NCBI GenBank assembly: GCA_014529385.2
Contig: CM043966.1
Coordinates: forward strand, 98,011,587-98,071,586
Source of the DNA: Adiantum capillus-veneris
Lineage: Eukaryota > Streptophyta > Polypodiopsida > Polypodiales > Pteridaceae
DNA length: 60,000 bases
Direction: 5' to 3'
Shown: piece by piece, positions 11,773 to 22,109 of the stretch
How the letters are laid out: each line of letters starts with the position of its first letter
How positions within the stretch are numbered: position 1 is the first letter of the stretch
Translations under genes and position numbers: made by a program
Notes under the pieces: generated by a model
What the model was told of the DNA's origin: nothing
Databases searched by the model: none
Seen by the model: only the letters and a program-made list of their open reading frames with translations

Positions 11773-12867
11773 ATGGCGTCTCAAAGGAATCAGACCAGTC
11801 AGGAAGAAGCTTCAAGTACATCCACAAATATTACAAGAGAGAAAATTCAGATCTATCTGATTGGATACTACAAAGGACTGCCATGCTATGAAGATGTCAA
11901 TCGGAATTTGTACATCAAGACAAAGAAAGATACAGAGGAAACTCGGACATCTCAATATGTGGAAGTTGAAACAGCGAAGAATGTACTACACCCACATCCA
12001 AATTTCATGAAAGACTGTCTGGGATCAATTTACATGAGGCACGGAAAATACATCGACAATGAGATAGAAATGTTGTACAAGGATCAACTTACAGAACTCT
12101 ACGCATATCCTCCAAGTATTTTTCTGTACAAAGCACAAGATGGAAAACAGAAATTTGGTACACTCTATGGAGATGAAGACGGTCGATACTACAGGGTTGT
12201 CACAAGTCATGAAGTTCCTGTAGAAAACAATCATTACTTTATAGCAGAAGCGTTTGGCTCAAGAGGAGAAGACTACATGTCTAAAGGTGGTAATGTATAC
12301 CATCTCGTCATGGGTTTACCTCTAACTACGCGCCTGGAAGAACTAACACCTACGGCTGTCACTACACAAATGAGTGACACACCACATGACACACAACAAG
12401 GCACAACACAAGACACCACATGGAAAGCCACGACACAAGTCTCGTGCACCGCACCAGCACAAGACAAAGCTCAAACACACCAAATTGCACAAACAGGGAA
12501 TACGCCGGAAGTATCACCTATGAAGATAGCACAACTTCAAAAAGAACTAGCTCGGTCTCAAGAGCTACTTAACAAAGCACAAGAAGTCATATCATCAGGC
12601 ATTGAACAGATGCTAACATCAGATATGGAACACTCTCGGATGCGGGGAGTTCAAACTCAACAAAGAGACCCTATATCTTCAAGAGTGGGATTAAGAAGTC
12701 CAGTTTTACAAGAAGCAGTGTCCTTTTCAGGAGTCCAAGTGGAATTCAAGAAGCATTGGAAGATGCCGAGCCGGAGGAGAGACCACTGGAAATTCACAAT
12801 GCCCAATGTAGAAGGTCAGGTCAAGATGTCATTCTGGTCGACAAATACGATAGGCACTTTGAAATAG
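11773..12867 (+). CDS. E3 ORF1, gag-position protein of unknown family
   Basis: It is a 364-residue open frame starting at ATG 11773 in a good plant context (gcaATGGCG). The first 190 residues are globular-looking with many aromatic residues (YLIGYYKGLPCYEDV, DEDGRYYRV). Residues about 190-260 are rich in T, Q and A, followed by a predicted short coiled coil (IAQLQKELARSQELLNKAQEVIS). I do not recognise a domain; the position after the leader suggests a capsid-like gag role. The last 40 residues look frame-shifted because the next coding block is in another frame only 125 bases on. Intactness cannot be judged without relatives. Confidence 0.6.
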   Translation: MASQRNQTSQEEASSTSTNITREKIQIYLIGYYKGLPCYEDVNRNLYIKTKKDTEETRTSQYVEVETAKNVLHPHPNFMKDCLGSIYMRHGKYIDNEIEMLYKDQLTELYAYPPSIFLYKAQDGKQKFGTLYGDEDGRYYRVVTSHEVPVENNHYFIAEAFGSRGEDYMSKGGNVYHLVMGLPLTTRLEELTPTAVTTQMSDTPHDTQQGTTQDTTWKATTQVSCTAPAQDKAQTHQIAQTGNTPEVSPMKIAQLQKELARSQELLNKAQEVISSGIEQMLTSDMEHSRMRGVQTQQRDPISSRVGLRSPVLQEAVSFSGVQVEFKKHWKMPSRRRDHWKFTMPNVEGQVKMSFWSTNTIGTLK

Positions 12868-12992
12868 CCGATGTGAAAAATATGGATGAGTTTAGCAATT
12901 GTGGGCAACCTGTAAGTCACATACCTTGACCCCGTCCAAAAGCACCATCAAGGGAAACAGAAAACAAAGATTCGGTTCAATCTTCACCCTCG

Positions 12993-15869
12993 ATGCAGAA
13001 CTCGCCAAAATCAACTCGGAAGCATAGCCCTAAGGCTATGCAGAAGCCCCACGTCAAAGACCATATACTGATGGAAGAATTTGCATCACAACTGCTAGAA
13101 AGCATGAATAGTGATTTGATCTTGTATGCAAGCAATAATGGAAGCTATTTTCAGCTTCTCAAGGACAAGACGATGAAGGATAAAGAGACAAAGCCAGTGG
13201 ATACACCTAAGTCAGTCGTAATCTACAGGTTCATGCATGCAAAGAAGAGGTCATATCTATATCTAGATACCACTACAAACCATTATCAGCACTATTATGG
13301 AGAGCTACCTCGTCCAAAGGGTGCACATGTTGAGATAACAACATATTGCGACCAATGTGCCATTGGTCATTTAGTGAAGGACTGCCCAGTAAAGCTCTAC
13401 ATGGAAAAGAAGAAGCAACAAGCCAAAAGCAAAGTTCAGACAATTACAACAAGGGAACGGAAGAAAGAATCCCCAACAAGATCTCCGGAAAAGAACCAGA
13501 TCTTGTCGGAGAGCACAAAAGATAGGCTCAAGACACAGTTGCTTGAAGTCAAGGGTGTCAACGACATTATCATAGAGAATCAGGCTTTCAAAAAAGATCA
13601 ATTGAATCAGCTGATTCAAGATCGTTTAAGGAACCTCAGTGAGGATAAGTCAGAGCATCCACAAGGTGATGAAGATGAAGCTCATAGTTCAAGGTTCGAG
13701 AGCAAAAGAAGCCAAGATTCTGACGATAGTGAGCCAACACAAGAAGAGGTGGCAGAGGTAACAAAAATTCTTAGTGCTAAGTCACAAGTGGAAGACATGC
13801 AAATAGAGTCAATGGATGAAGCTGAAAGTCTACCAAATAAATTTTCTATTGTGGACTCTTCATTGGTGATTGAACAAATCAAAGAGTATGAGAAGCTAAA
13901 AGAAGATGTAACTGAAGACATACAATGCACAGAAGAATAGAAAATGACTGAGTCCAAGATTGACTACGAAGGACAAGCAATACAGGATATGAATGAATAT
14001 TTTCGAGAAGAGACCCTACAAAAACCCATGGAACAATGGAAACCAAAGGCCACGGTGACCATTGCATCAGAAGAAGAGAGTAAACCTCAACATCCTGCTA
14101 CACAAGCTTCAAAACATTTCCAAGAAGAAAAGTCACCATTGAATGACCTTCAAGTGCTAGAAGAAGTAAATAGTGACAAAGAGCTTCTGAAATCAAGAAT
14201 CAAGGCGTCAGAGTCAGAAACTAGCAATGAACACCAACAAGCAGCTACAACAGAAGATAGTAAGCACTTGGGACATGCTACAACCAGTCAAATGACAAAG
14301 AATTTCAACATACAAGAGGATGACAAAGACTTCAAGGCACAAAAGTCCAAGACAAGTACCAAAAGCAAAGAGGACATCAGTTACTTGGTAGCCAACAAGA
14401 AGATTAAATTCTCATTGGATGTGCATGAGAAACTGAAATTCAATTTTAAGGCAGAGATAGATTGCACTACCACGACTAATGTCATGTCTTATGGGATATG
14501 GTTACTTCTAGGTAAGCCAGAACTGTATGAAATATAGGTACAGGTTCCTATATCACATGGAATAGCCGTCACAAGTTTAGGGATTGCGAAAGCTACCCTT
14601 AAACTACGGTCAAAGATAATCAAAGACAAATTCCTAGTGGTGGATTCCTCCAAAATGAATACACATTTGATTTTATCCAAGCACTGGGCAAAAACATTGG
14701 CAGAAGAACCTCGATTTTCAACAATGGTCATCACAACTAGCTCTCAAGAAATCCAACCTACTACTGCTCCAACATTATCGGCTTCCGACAAAGCCAAAGC
14801 CAAAATGAGCCCACAAATGTCCTACCAACAGAAGCAGCCCCTTAAATCAGAGTCTTCAATCCAGCCCCGAAAAGTGCAAGACAGAGCTTCGACATCAACT
14901 GACCACATGCTTCCACATGAAAGACAGAATCCAAAGAAAATCTTTCAACCAAAATACCCTACACTGCGAGATCATCGTCGACAAAAATCTTCAAAGGTCT
15001 ACATCAAAGCTGAAGAAATCAAGGTCAAGGACCCAATATGGGTAAATGAGCCTAGCCGATAGACGAAAGGTAAACACATGGGATGGATAGCTTCCCACTA
15101 CAGCTTAGCAGAGCAAGGCTATTATGAGGGTCAAAAGAAACTTTAGTTACCAAAACCACATACCTCGGCTTATGTGGTGGATAAAGGTTTCAAAAAGCGT
15201 CCCCAAAAGCAACAAAGATCATATTTATATCGCCAAAGGAGACCAACCAACAAGGCTCGCCAAAGGGATGCAGGAAATTTCAAATCCAACTGGCCTTCAT
15301 ACCAACATAGGACTTCATCGATAAATAATCCCAAAAATGGCACTCTTGTACATCTCAATACGACATCAAAAACATCATGGGAAGTGCCATCTAGAATTCT
15401 TCAAGCACAAGGTTACTATCAAGGAAATCGAAGAATCTGGCTACCAAGGATGCCAGGTAAACATTCTTCAATCAGACGACTTCAGCTTGAAGATAATCGC
15501 AATTTCACAGAAGGCAAAATCAAGGACAATGTCACACTCAAGGCAAAGGATATCTGCAAAGACACGCTAATCACACGATGCAGATACAAATGGGTGCCAA
15601 AAGAAAAACAAATACTGAAGAAGATTGAAGTCATCTCTAGCTCTCAAGAAATGTCAAGACATGATAGACAAAGTGTTACGGGGAATGGAGCAAGCCAATC
15701 TTCTCAACCAAGGGACCAACAACAACAAAAAGAAATTTTGACAACCAAGGTCACCCAGGTATGGCAAAAGAAACCAATATTGCCAGTATGTTCCTTTACA
15801 AATCCTCTCTTCGAGGATGGGAGTTTTGAATTTCAAAGCCTATTCTTGGTCGAAAGCTCCCGAGAGTAA
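12993..15869 (+). pseudogene. E3 gag C-terminal and protease-like polyprotein with four or more stops
   Basis: One frame stays mostly open for 2.9 kb with TAG stops at 13938, 14535 and 15060 and further stops near 15140. It holds a zinc-knuckle-like motif CDQCAIGHLVKDC (about 13347-13385) with one residue fewer than the usual CX2CX4HX4C. A long charged, low-complexity region follows (residues rich in E, K, S, Q). At 14440-14720 there is a retropepsin-like fold pattern: KAEIDCTTTTNVMS (a DCT in place of DTG or DSG), a G-containing flap region and a late hydrophobic ILSKHWAK segment. The end (VVDKGFKKRPQ) is unidentified. No RT or integrase motif occurs anywhere in E3. Confidence 0.65.
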
Positions 15870-16921
15870 GTCAAGTCGCCATAAAAATCATGGCATAAGA
15901 GTCACAAGAGTCGGGCAGCTGAGCCATGAAATGAGCAAGCGTCAGACCCAAGCTTCATGTCTTAATATTCTTTGTGGTCTATGAGTCTAGATATTTAGAT
16001 TAAAGCTCAAGCTGGAGAGTTGAGCATACATAAAGTCATGTCACTCATGCTGGAAGAGGTGAGCATAAGAGTCAAAGTCTACTATTTTAAATGGTGGAGT
16101 GGCGGAGTAGTCCAGAAAACACTCACGCACATGAACACAGTGAGGAGAGTGGAAAAAACCTCGTCGACAAAAACCCTTCTTGTGAGTAACGGCAGCTCTT
16201 GAAGTCAAATAAATTTTTTTGCTTCTCTAGCTACGTTCACTCCTGGAAGCACCCATTCGAACTCCTCTCGCACCGCATATTGTTTCCCATGCATCTATCT
16301 GTGCAAGCATATATAACGTCCCATCATTGGACATTTGCATTTGACACGATTTGTGTTCCGCCCATGCACTTACACAACAAAATAACGATGACGAAGTGGT
16401 AACAGGTTTCATAAGCATTTTCTCAACAACAATGACTCTGACTTCAAGCTACTAACACTTATCCACTGTATATCCAGTAATAGTAGCCATACGGCCATAA
16501 GTACTTTAATTCAACAGTTACATCAAACATAAGTACATGTAGCCTCACATTTAATGGCGACTAAAGGAATTTTTTTTCCACTGGGTTTTTCCCTCTAGTC
16601 CTATCCAAGATCCAAGGGGAGCGGCCCAGAAACAATTCAAAAAGGCTTCAAGATTACAGGTACACATGCAGGATGACACCCAAAGAACAAACAATACGGA
16701 GCTGCCAAGATAAAAACTTGCTGCAACAACAAACCTCACTCAACCTATTCACCCTACAACAACCAATCGGAGGGGGAGAGCTATGGCTTCAACTACACTA
16801 CATGTATAAGAAAAAGGTAACTCTATAACATACAAAGCATCTGGTAGAAGCAACTGCAACAACAAAAGATTCAACGAACACCAAAACATAAACCACTCGC
16901 CAAGGCCACTGCAGACATAGG
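15870..16921 (+). other. E3 3' untranslated region
   Basis: About 1.05 kb without recognisable coding sequence between the last E3 frame and the polypurine tract. Short frames in it match nothing known to me. Confidence 0.7.
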
Positions 16922-16958
16922 GTCTTGTCGGGGACGACAAGACTTCGGAGGGGGAGAG
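16922..16958 (+). promoter_or_regulatory. E3 hairpin plus polypurine tract
   Basis: GTCTTGTCG (16922-16930), loop GGGA, CGACAAGAC (16935-16943) form a perfect 9-bp hairpin. The purine run cggagggggagag (16946-16958), the expected primer of plus-strand DNA synthesis, follows it and ends directly at LTR B. The hairpin contains TGTCGGGGACGA, identical to 12 bases of the primer-site region at 8661-8672. Confidence 0.8.
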
Positions 16959-18016
16959 TGTTGAAAGGTCAACCTTTCAACAACGCTTCCACAAAGATTC
17001 CATAAAGATCCCTCAAAGATTCTCTAAAGATTCCAAATAAAGATGTTGATGAAGTGATGAAGACGAAGATGGATGCTGTAATGTGAAGATACAAGCTCAT
17101 GGACATCATCAAATATCCCGTTATTATCATTTTGAGCCATTACGGCCACTTTTGTAATGTTTACGGGAACTTCATATTTTAAGTCAGCAATTGTATTGAG
17201 GCCACAGATGCTTGTTGGATGAGCAAAGCCAACTCACGGTGTTGTAATTAAGCTCTATAGAAGCCTAGGGACAAATAAGGTCATTTTGGTCGGACATTAG
17301 ATTTTTTCAGGCTTAGTATATAAGCCAAAACCTAAAGCTTTGTAAAGAGACTTCTAATAAATCTGATCTTCTGTGTCGTTGGGAGACTGCGAGAGAGTGA
17401 GAGAGTGTGTGTGTGTGCTACAGGAGCTACAGTGGTCGGAATCGCAAACGGAGAGCAGCAATGTGTTGCCCACGAGGAGAGCTACGCATTGATGCTTACA
17501 TCACGTGCGTTCGTCTGTGTTTTGGCAGATTCACCCGTGAGCTACTTTTGGAGTTTCGGTGAGTAATTGTTGTCCGTTTTTGCATTTCAGCATATCCACG
17601 CGATCAGAGCGAGTAGAGCTACACATTAGGCACTTTAGTTTTCGGAAACGTCAACCTGCAAAAATCAGCCAGACATCCTACGCGTTTTCTGCACGGAGGG
17701 TATTGAGTAGGTTTTTTTGGTCACGGACCTTATGGAGAGTGGCCTATTGGTGTTGATAGGATATCCCTCAAGTTTTGTAACGTTTCGAGAACGTCTAATG
17801 GGCTTTTGGCTTGCGGTAGCATCATAGGAGACTCCCACATTCACAGAACCGATGGCATGTAGAGTTGATATCTCTGTAGGAAGTAGTCATTAGTCGGTCG
17901 AGTAGAGGTTGACACCCTTTGCTTGCTTCCACGCGCCTGCGGGTCGAGCTTCGTCCTCAGTTGACATTATATGTTAGGTGAGTTCTCTCTATGCTGACGT
18001 CCGTCGCGGCGTATCC
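16959..18016 (+). repeat. E3 LTR B (direct 3' LTR, missing its last 8 bases)
   Basis: It is 1058 bp, collinear with LTR A, and stops at GCGGCGTATCC instead of continuing GTCCAACA. It carries an intact-looking half site agacatcctacgcg at 17671. Divergence from LTR A is a few percent by eye. Confidence 0.92.
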
Positions 18017-18031
18017 CCGGCAGCGGTGCCA
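18014..18031 (-). other. Inverted 18-nt primer-binding site at the LTR B/LTR C junction
   Basis: On the minus strand this reads TGGCACCGCTGCCGGGGA, one base after the CCAACA end of LTR C: the same arrangement as LTR A plus its primer site. It is exactly 18 nt, the length copied from a tRNA primer. Its last three bases (GGA) are shared with the complement of LTR B, so the join has 3-nt microhomology. Confidence 0.85.
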
Positions 18032-18032
18032 A

Positions 18033-19090
18033 TGTTGGACGGATACGCCGCGACAGACGTCAGCATAGCGAGAACTCACCTAACATATAATGTCAACTGA
18101 GAACGAAGCTCGACCCACAGGGGCGTGGAAGCAAGCAAAGGGTGTCAACCTCTACTCGACCGAGTAATGACTACTTCCTACAGAGATATCAACTCTACAT
18201 GCCATCGGTTCTGTGAATGTGAGAGTCTCCTATGATGCTACCGCAAGCCAAAAGCCCATTAGACATTCTCGAAACGTTATGAAACTTGAGGGATATCCTA
18301 TCAACACTAATAGGCCACTCTCCCTAAGGTCCATGACCAAAAAAACCTACTCAATACCCTCCGTGTAGAAAACGCGTAGGATGTCTGGCCGGTTTTTGCA
18401 GGTCGAAGTTTCCAAAAACTAAAGTGCCTAATGTGTAGCTCTACTCGCTCTGATCGCGTGGATATGCTGAAATGCAAAAACGGACAACAGTTACTCACCG
18501 AAACTCCAAAAGTAGCTCACGGGTGAATCTGCCAAAACACAGACGAACGCGCGTGATGTAAGCATCAATGCGTAGCTCTCCTCGTGGGCAACACACTGCT
18601 GCTCTCCATTTGCGATTCCGACCACCGTAGCTCCTGTGGCACACACACACACTCTCTCGCAGTCTCCCAACGACACAGAAGATCAGATTTATTAGAAGTC
18701 TCTTTACAAAGCTTTAGGTTTTGGCTTATATACTAAGCCTTAGAAAACCTTATGTCCGACCAAAATGACCTTATTTGTCCCTAGGCTTCTATAGAGCTTA
18801 ATTACAACACCGTGAGCTGGCTTTGCTCATCCGACAAGCATATGTGGCCTCAATACAATTGCTAACTTAAAATATGAAGTTCCCGTAAACATTACAAAAG
18901 TGGCCGTAATGGCTCAAAATGATAATAACGGGATATTTGATGATGTCCATGAGCTTGTATCTTCACATTACAGCATCCATCTTCGTCTTCATCACTTCAT
19001 CAACATCTTTATTTGGAATCTTTAGAGAATCTTTGAGGGATCTTTATGGAATCTTTGTGGAAGCGTTGTTGAAAGGTTGACCTTTCAACA
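18033..19090 (-). repeat. E3 LTR C (inverted third LTR)
   Basis: It is 1058 bp and a reverse complement of a complete LTR, from TGTTGGACGG (its U5 end) to CCTTTCAACA (its U3 tip). With LTR B it makes a palindrome with arms over 1 kb and a centre of about 24 nt. It has private differences from both A and B, so it is not a very recent copy of B. The E3 target duplication follows immediately. Confidence 0.93.
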
Positions 19091-21499
19091 ATGACATGTA
19101 TAGATGATTACTCGAGGAAAGTATGGGTTTACTTTCTTAAGCACAAGGATGAAGCGTTTAGTGTTTTCAAAACGTTTGTGACACTTGTGGAGAATCAGAG
19201 TGGCAAGAAGCTTAAATGCTTACGCACTGACAATGGTGGAGAGTATGTTTCAAAGGCCTTTCAGGACTTTTGTGAGTCAAAAGGTATAAAACGTGAACTT
19301 ATTGCTCCTTACAATCCTCCTCAAAATGGTGTTGCTGAGAGGATGAATAGGACCATACAAGAGAAGGTCAGAAGTATGTTGTCTAATGCACATCTACCAA
19401 ATGGGTTTTGGGCTGAAGCTGTATTAATAACTGTTCATCTTATAAATAGATATCCTAGCAAGGTTTTGCAGAAGGATTTAGTGGCAGAGATGGTATGGTC
19501 AGGCAAGGTGCCCTCATACAAGCATCTCAGAGTCTTTGGCTGTGAGGCATATACTCACGTTGCAAAAAAATTTAGGAACAAACTTGAGCCAAAGAGTAGA
19601 CAGTGCATCTTTCTAGGCTATGGTAATTCTGGTGAAATGGGGTACAGACTTTGGGATCCCGAATCCAGAAAGGTTATCCGCAGCAATGATGTTCACTTTA
19701 ATGAAGCCAAATATCATTCTAAACCAGAGAGGGTTGAGGAGATTAGAAGAGTTGTCTTCCAAGAAGATGGACCTGAACGTGCAAGACAAAATGTCAGGGC
19801 TCAAGAGGAGCAAGGACAGGATAGAGTGGAACCACAGGTTGTGGCTGAGCCTGAGCCACCTATTGTGCGTAGATCTCGACGTATCACGTGACCTCCTGAT
19901 AGGTTTGTTCCATCTATGAACTATGTCATGTTGACTGATTGCAATGAGCCTTCATGTTACAAGGAAGCAGTGCAAATGAAGGACTCCGGGAATTGGCAAT
20001 TGGCCATGCAGTCAGAGATGACAGCTCTGCATAAAAACCAGACATGGAAGCTAGTTAAATTACCAAAGGGCAAAAAGGCTCTACCTTGTAAATGGGTTTA
20101 CAGGTATAAGATCACCGCTCATGATAGTCAGCCAAAGTACAAAGCAAGGATTGTTGCCAAGGGCTTTAAGCAAGAACAAGGCATTGACTTTGATGAAGTC
20201 TTCTCTCCGGTGGTCAAGATGACTACATTGAGATGCTTTCTTGCATTGGTTGCCATATTAGATTTGGTGTTGCACCAAATGGATGTCAAGACAGCGTTCT
20301 TGCATGGTGATTTAGATGTGGAAATTTACATGCAGTAGCCAGAAGGGTTTGTTGAGAAAGGCAAGGAAGATTTGGTATGCTAGTTGTTAAAGAGTCTTTA
20401 TGGCTTAAAACAATCACCGAGGGCATGGTACCATAAGTTCCACAAGTTTATGCTTTCTCAAGGCTACAAACGTAGTGAGTTTGATCACTGTCTATATACA
20501 AAGAAGGCTAAGGATGGCAGTTGGCTTATCCTTATTTTGTATGTGGATGACATGTTGATTGCTGGCAAGCACTTGGAAGAAATTTCAGCTTTGAAGTCAA
20601 AGATGGCAAAATCGTTTGACATGAAAGACATGGGTGAGGCAAGTCATATACTTGGTATGCGCATTGAGAGAGACAGATCAAAGAAGTTGATTTGGTTATC
20701 TCAAACAGAGTATATTGACAAGGTTTTGCAACGTTTCAATATGGAGAAGGGAAAGGCATTGAGTGTTCCATTGCCACCATATGTGAAACTTAGCAAACAA
20801 GATTGTCCTGTGTCTGAGGAAGAACATGCTGAAATGGATAAGATTCCATATGTGTCTGCAGTGGGTAGTTTGATGTATGCAATGATTGCTACTCGCCCAT
20901 ACATTGCATTTGCAGTGGGAGTAGTAAGTCGATACATGTCAAACCTAGGCAAGAAACATTGGGAGGCAGTGAAAGGAATATTGAGATACCTGAAAGCTAC
21001 AAAGAGTATGCGTATATGCTATGGGAGTCAGGAGCTAAGTGTAAAGGGTTTTATAGACTCAGATTATACACGTGACTTAGACAACAGAAGGTCTATGTCA
21101 GGGTATGTCTTTACATTGGCTGGTGGAGCAGTATCATGGCGTTCTAGATTACAAGATTGTGTTACTCGGTCTACTACAGAGGTTGAATATGTTGCAGCAT
21201 CAGAGGCATGCAAAGAATCAATTTGGCTTAATCGACTAGTAACAGATTTGGGAATCAAAGAAGAGATGCCTATGTTGTATTGTGATAGTCAAAGTGCTAT
21301 ACAATTGGCTCGCAATCCAGTTTATCACTCAAAGACCAAGCATGTGGATGTGAAGTATCATTTCATCAGGGAAATGCTTGAGGATAAGCAACTTCAGCTT
21401 GTCAAAGTTCACACTACAGAAAATCCTGCTGATCTACTTACAAAAGGACTTCCCTCAGAGAGATTTGCGCATTTTTGCAAGCAGTTAGGTGTAGGGTAG
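19091..21499 (+). pseudogene. Copia-2 integrase core, reverse transcriptase and RNase H
   Basis: It continues the 5992 frame after E3. The integrase D-D-E motifs are intact: CIDDYSR, LRTDNGGEY and PPQNGVAERMNR. The reverse transcriptase shows KWVYRYK, QMDVKTAFLHGDL, SLYGLKQSPRAWY and the catalytic YVDD (20540-20551). RNase H is recognisable from VEYVAASEACKE and YCDSQSAIQLARNP, ending near LLTKGLP. In-frame stops are TGA at 19889 (SRRIT*PPDRF, fits CGA to TGA), TAG at 20336 (MQ*PEGF, fits CAG to TAG) and TAG at 20381 (VC*LLKSLYGLK). All catalytic residues I can check are preserved, so decay is recent. Confidence 0.93.
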
Positions 21500-21552
21500 T
21501 ACATCACTTCTCTACATCTCTTGTATATTAGCTTCTATAGTAGCTTCTCTCA

Positions 21553-21588
21553 CACTTAAAGTACCACATTGCACTTTAAGTGGGAAGT
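21553..21588 (+). promoter_or_regulatory. Copia-2 hairpin and polypurine tract
   Basis: CACTTAAAGT (21553-21562) and ACTTTAAGTG (21573-21582) form a perfect 10-bp inverted repeat around ten bases. It overlaps the purine tract aagtgggaag that primes plus-strand synthesis just before the 3' LTR. Confidence 0.75.
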
Positions 21589-21780
21589 TTTTGGGGTATA
21601 AAGCCCAATGTGGTCGCCCAGGTAAGTGGGCGGGCCGCCAATTATGTACACATATTCTTTTGTAAAAACCTAATAAGAACTCACTATGCTCTACACATTA
21701 CAGTAGAGCGAGTTCACCATATCGTCATGCTCTTCTCCTCGCACTCTCTCTCGCGTCGCACTTCCGCTCGTACTCCTTCA
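21589..21780 (+). repeat. Copia-2 3' LTR
   Basis: It is 192 bp, matching 4714-4905 with a few substitutions, including TG to TT at the first dinucleotide. GATTC target duplication follows at 21781. Confidence 0.94.
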
Positions 21781-22109
21781 GATTCAAGGGCTATTTCAAA
21801 TGAAAAGCTTTGGCATCCACGTTTTGGTCATCTGAATTTTGCCAGTTTGCTGCGTTTGCAGAAATCTGATATGGTTGCTTCTTTGCCGCCTCTTGAAGCA
21901 CCTGCCAAACATGTTTGTGAAGGCTATATTTTGGGTAAGATGCAGCGTTCTAAGTTTCCAAAGGATGGTTCAGTTCGGGCCACATGCAGGTTGCAGATTG
22001 TGCATAGTGATGTTTGTGGACCCATGCAAACTCCGTCCTTGAGCAATTACCTTTACTTCGTGACTTTCATTGATGATTACTCCAGGCATGCATGGGTATT
22101 TCCGCTTAA
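21781..22109 (+). pseudogene. Copia-1 GAG-pre-integrase and integrase N-terminus
   Basis: The Copia-1 frame resumes after Copia-2: LWHPRFGHLNFASLL and the zinc-binding lead-in, then VHSDVCGPMQTPS and FIDDYSRHAWVFPL, the first catalytic Asp of integrase. It is cut at CCGCTTAA by a TTAA-flanked element; adding the sequence from 23449 restores FPLKEKSEVF in frame. Confidence 0.92.

Larger units (their letters stand above)
7569..19090 (+). mobile_element. E3: non-autonomous gag/protease LTR element with a third, inverted LTR
   Basis: The element is flanked by one exact 5-bp duplication, ATGAC (7564-7568 and 19091-19095), and restores the Copia-2 frame when removed. It has LTR A (7569-8650), a tRNA-Asp-type primer site, a repeat-rich leader, a gag/protease coding region, a polypurine tract, LTR B (16959-18016), then an inverted copy of primer site plus LTR (LTR C, 18014-19090). 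Both outer ends are therefore U3 tips (TGTTGAAAGG...CCTTTCAACA). No reverse transcriptase, RNase H or integrase is present, so it must have been mobilised in trans. It resembles elements described as TR-GAG in plants; superfamily is unclear. Confidence 0.9.
4714..21780 (+). mobile_element. Copia-2: Ty1/copia element inserted in Copia-1
   Basis: LTRs of 192 bp lie at 4714-4905 and 21589-21780, with the perfect target duplication GATTC at 4709-4713 and 21781-21785. It sits in the same orientation as its host. Removing the nested E3 (7569-19090) leaves about 5.5 kb with one gag-pol frame from 5992 to 21499 that carries only three in-frame stops. The first bases of the 3' LTR read TT instead of TG. 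It must be younger than Copia-1 because it interrupts its protease-integrase junction. Confidence 0.95.

Noticed and set aside
16959-19090. LTR B and LTR C as two independent head-to-head insertions
   Set aside because: Only one target duplication exists and it flanks the whole of E3; LTR B lacks its last 8 bases and no duplication lies at the B/C junction.
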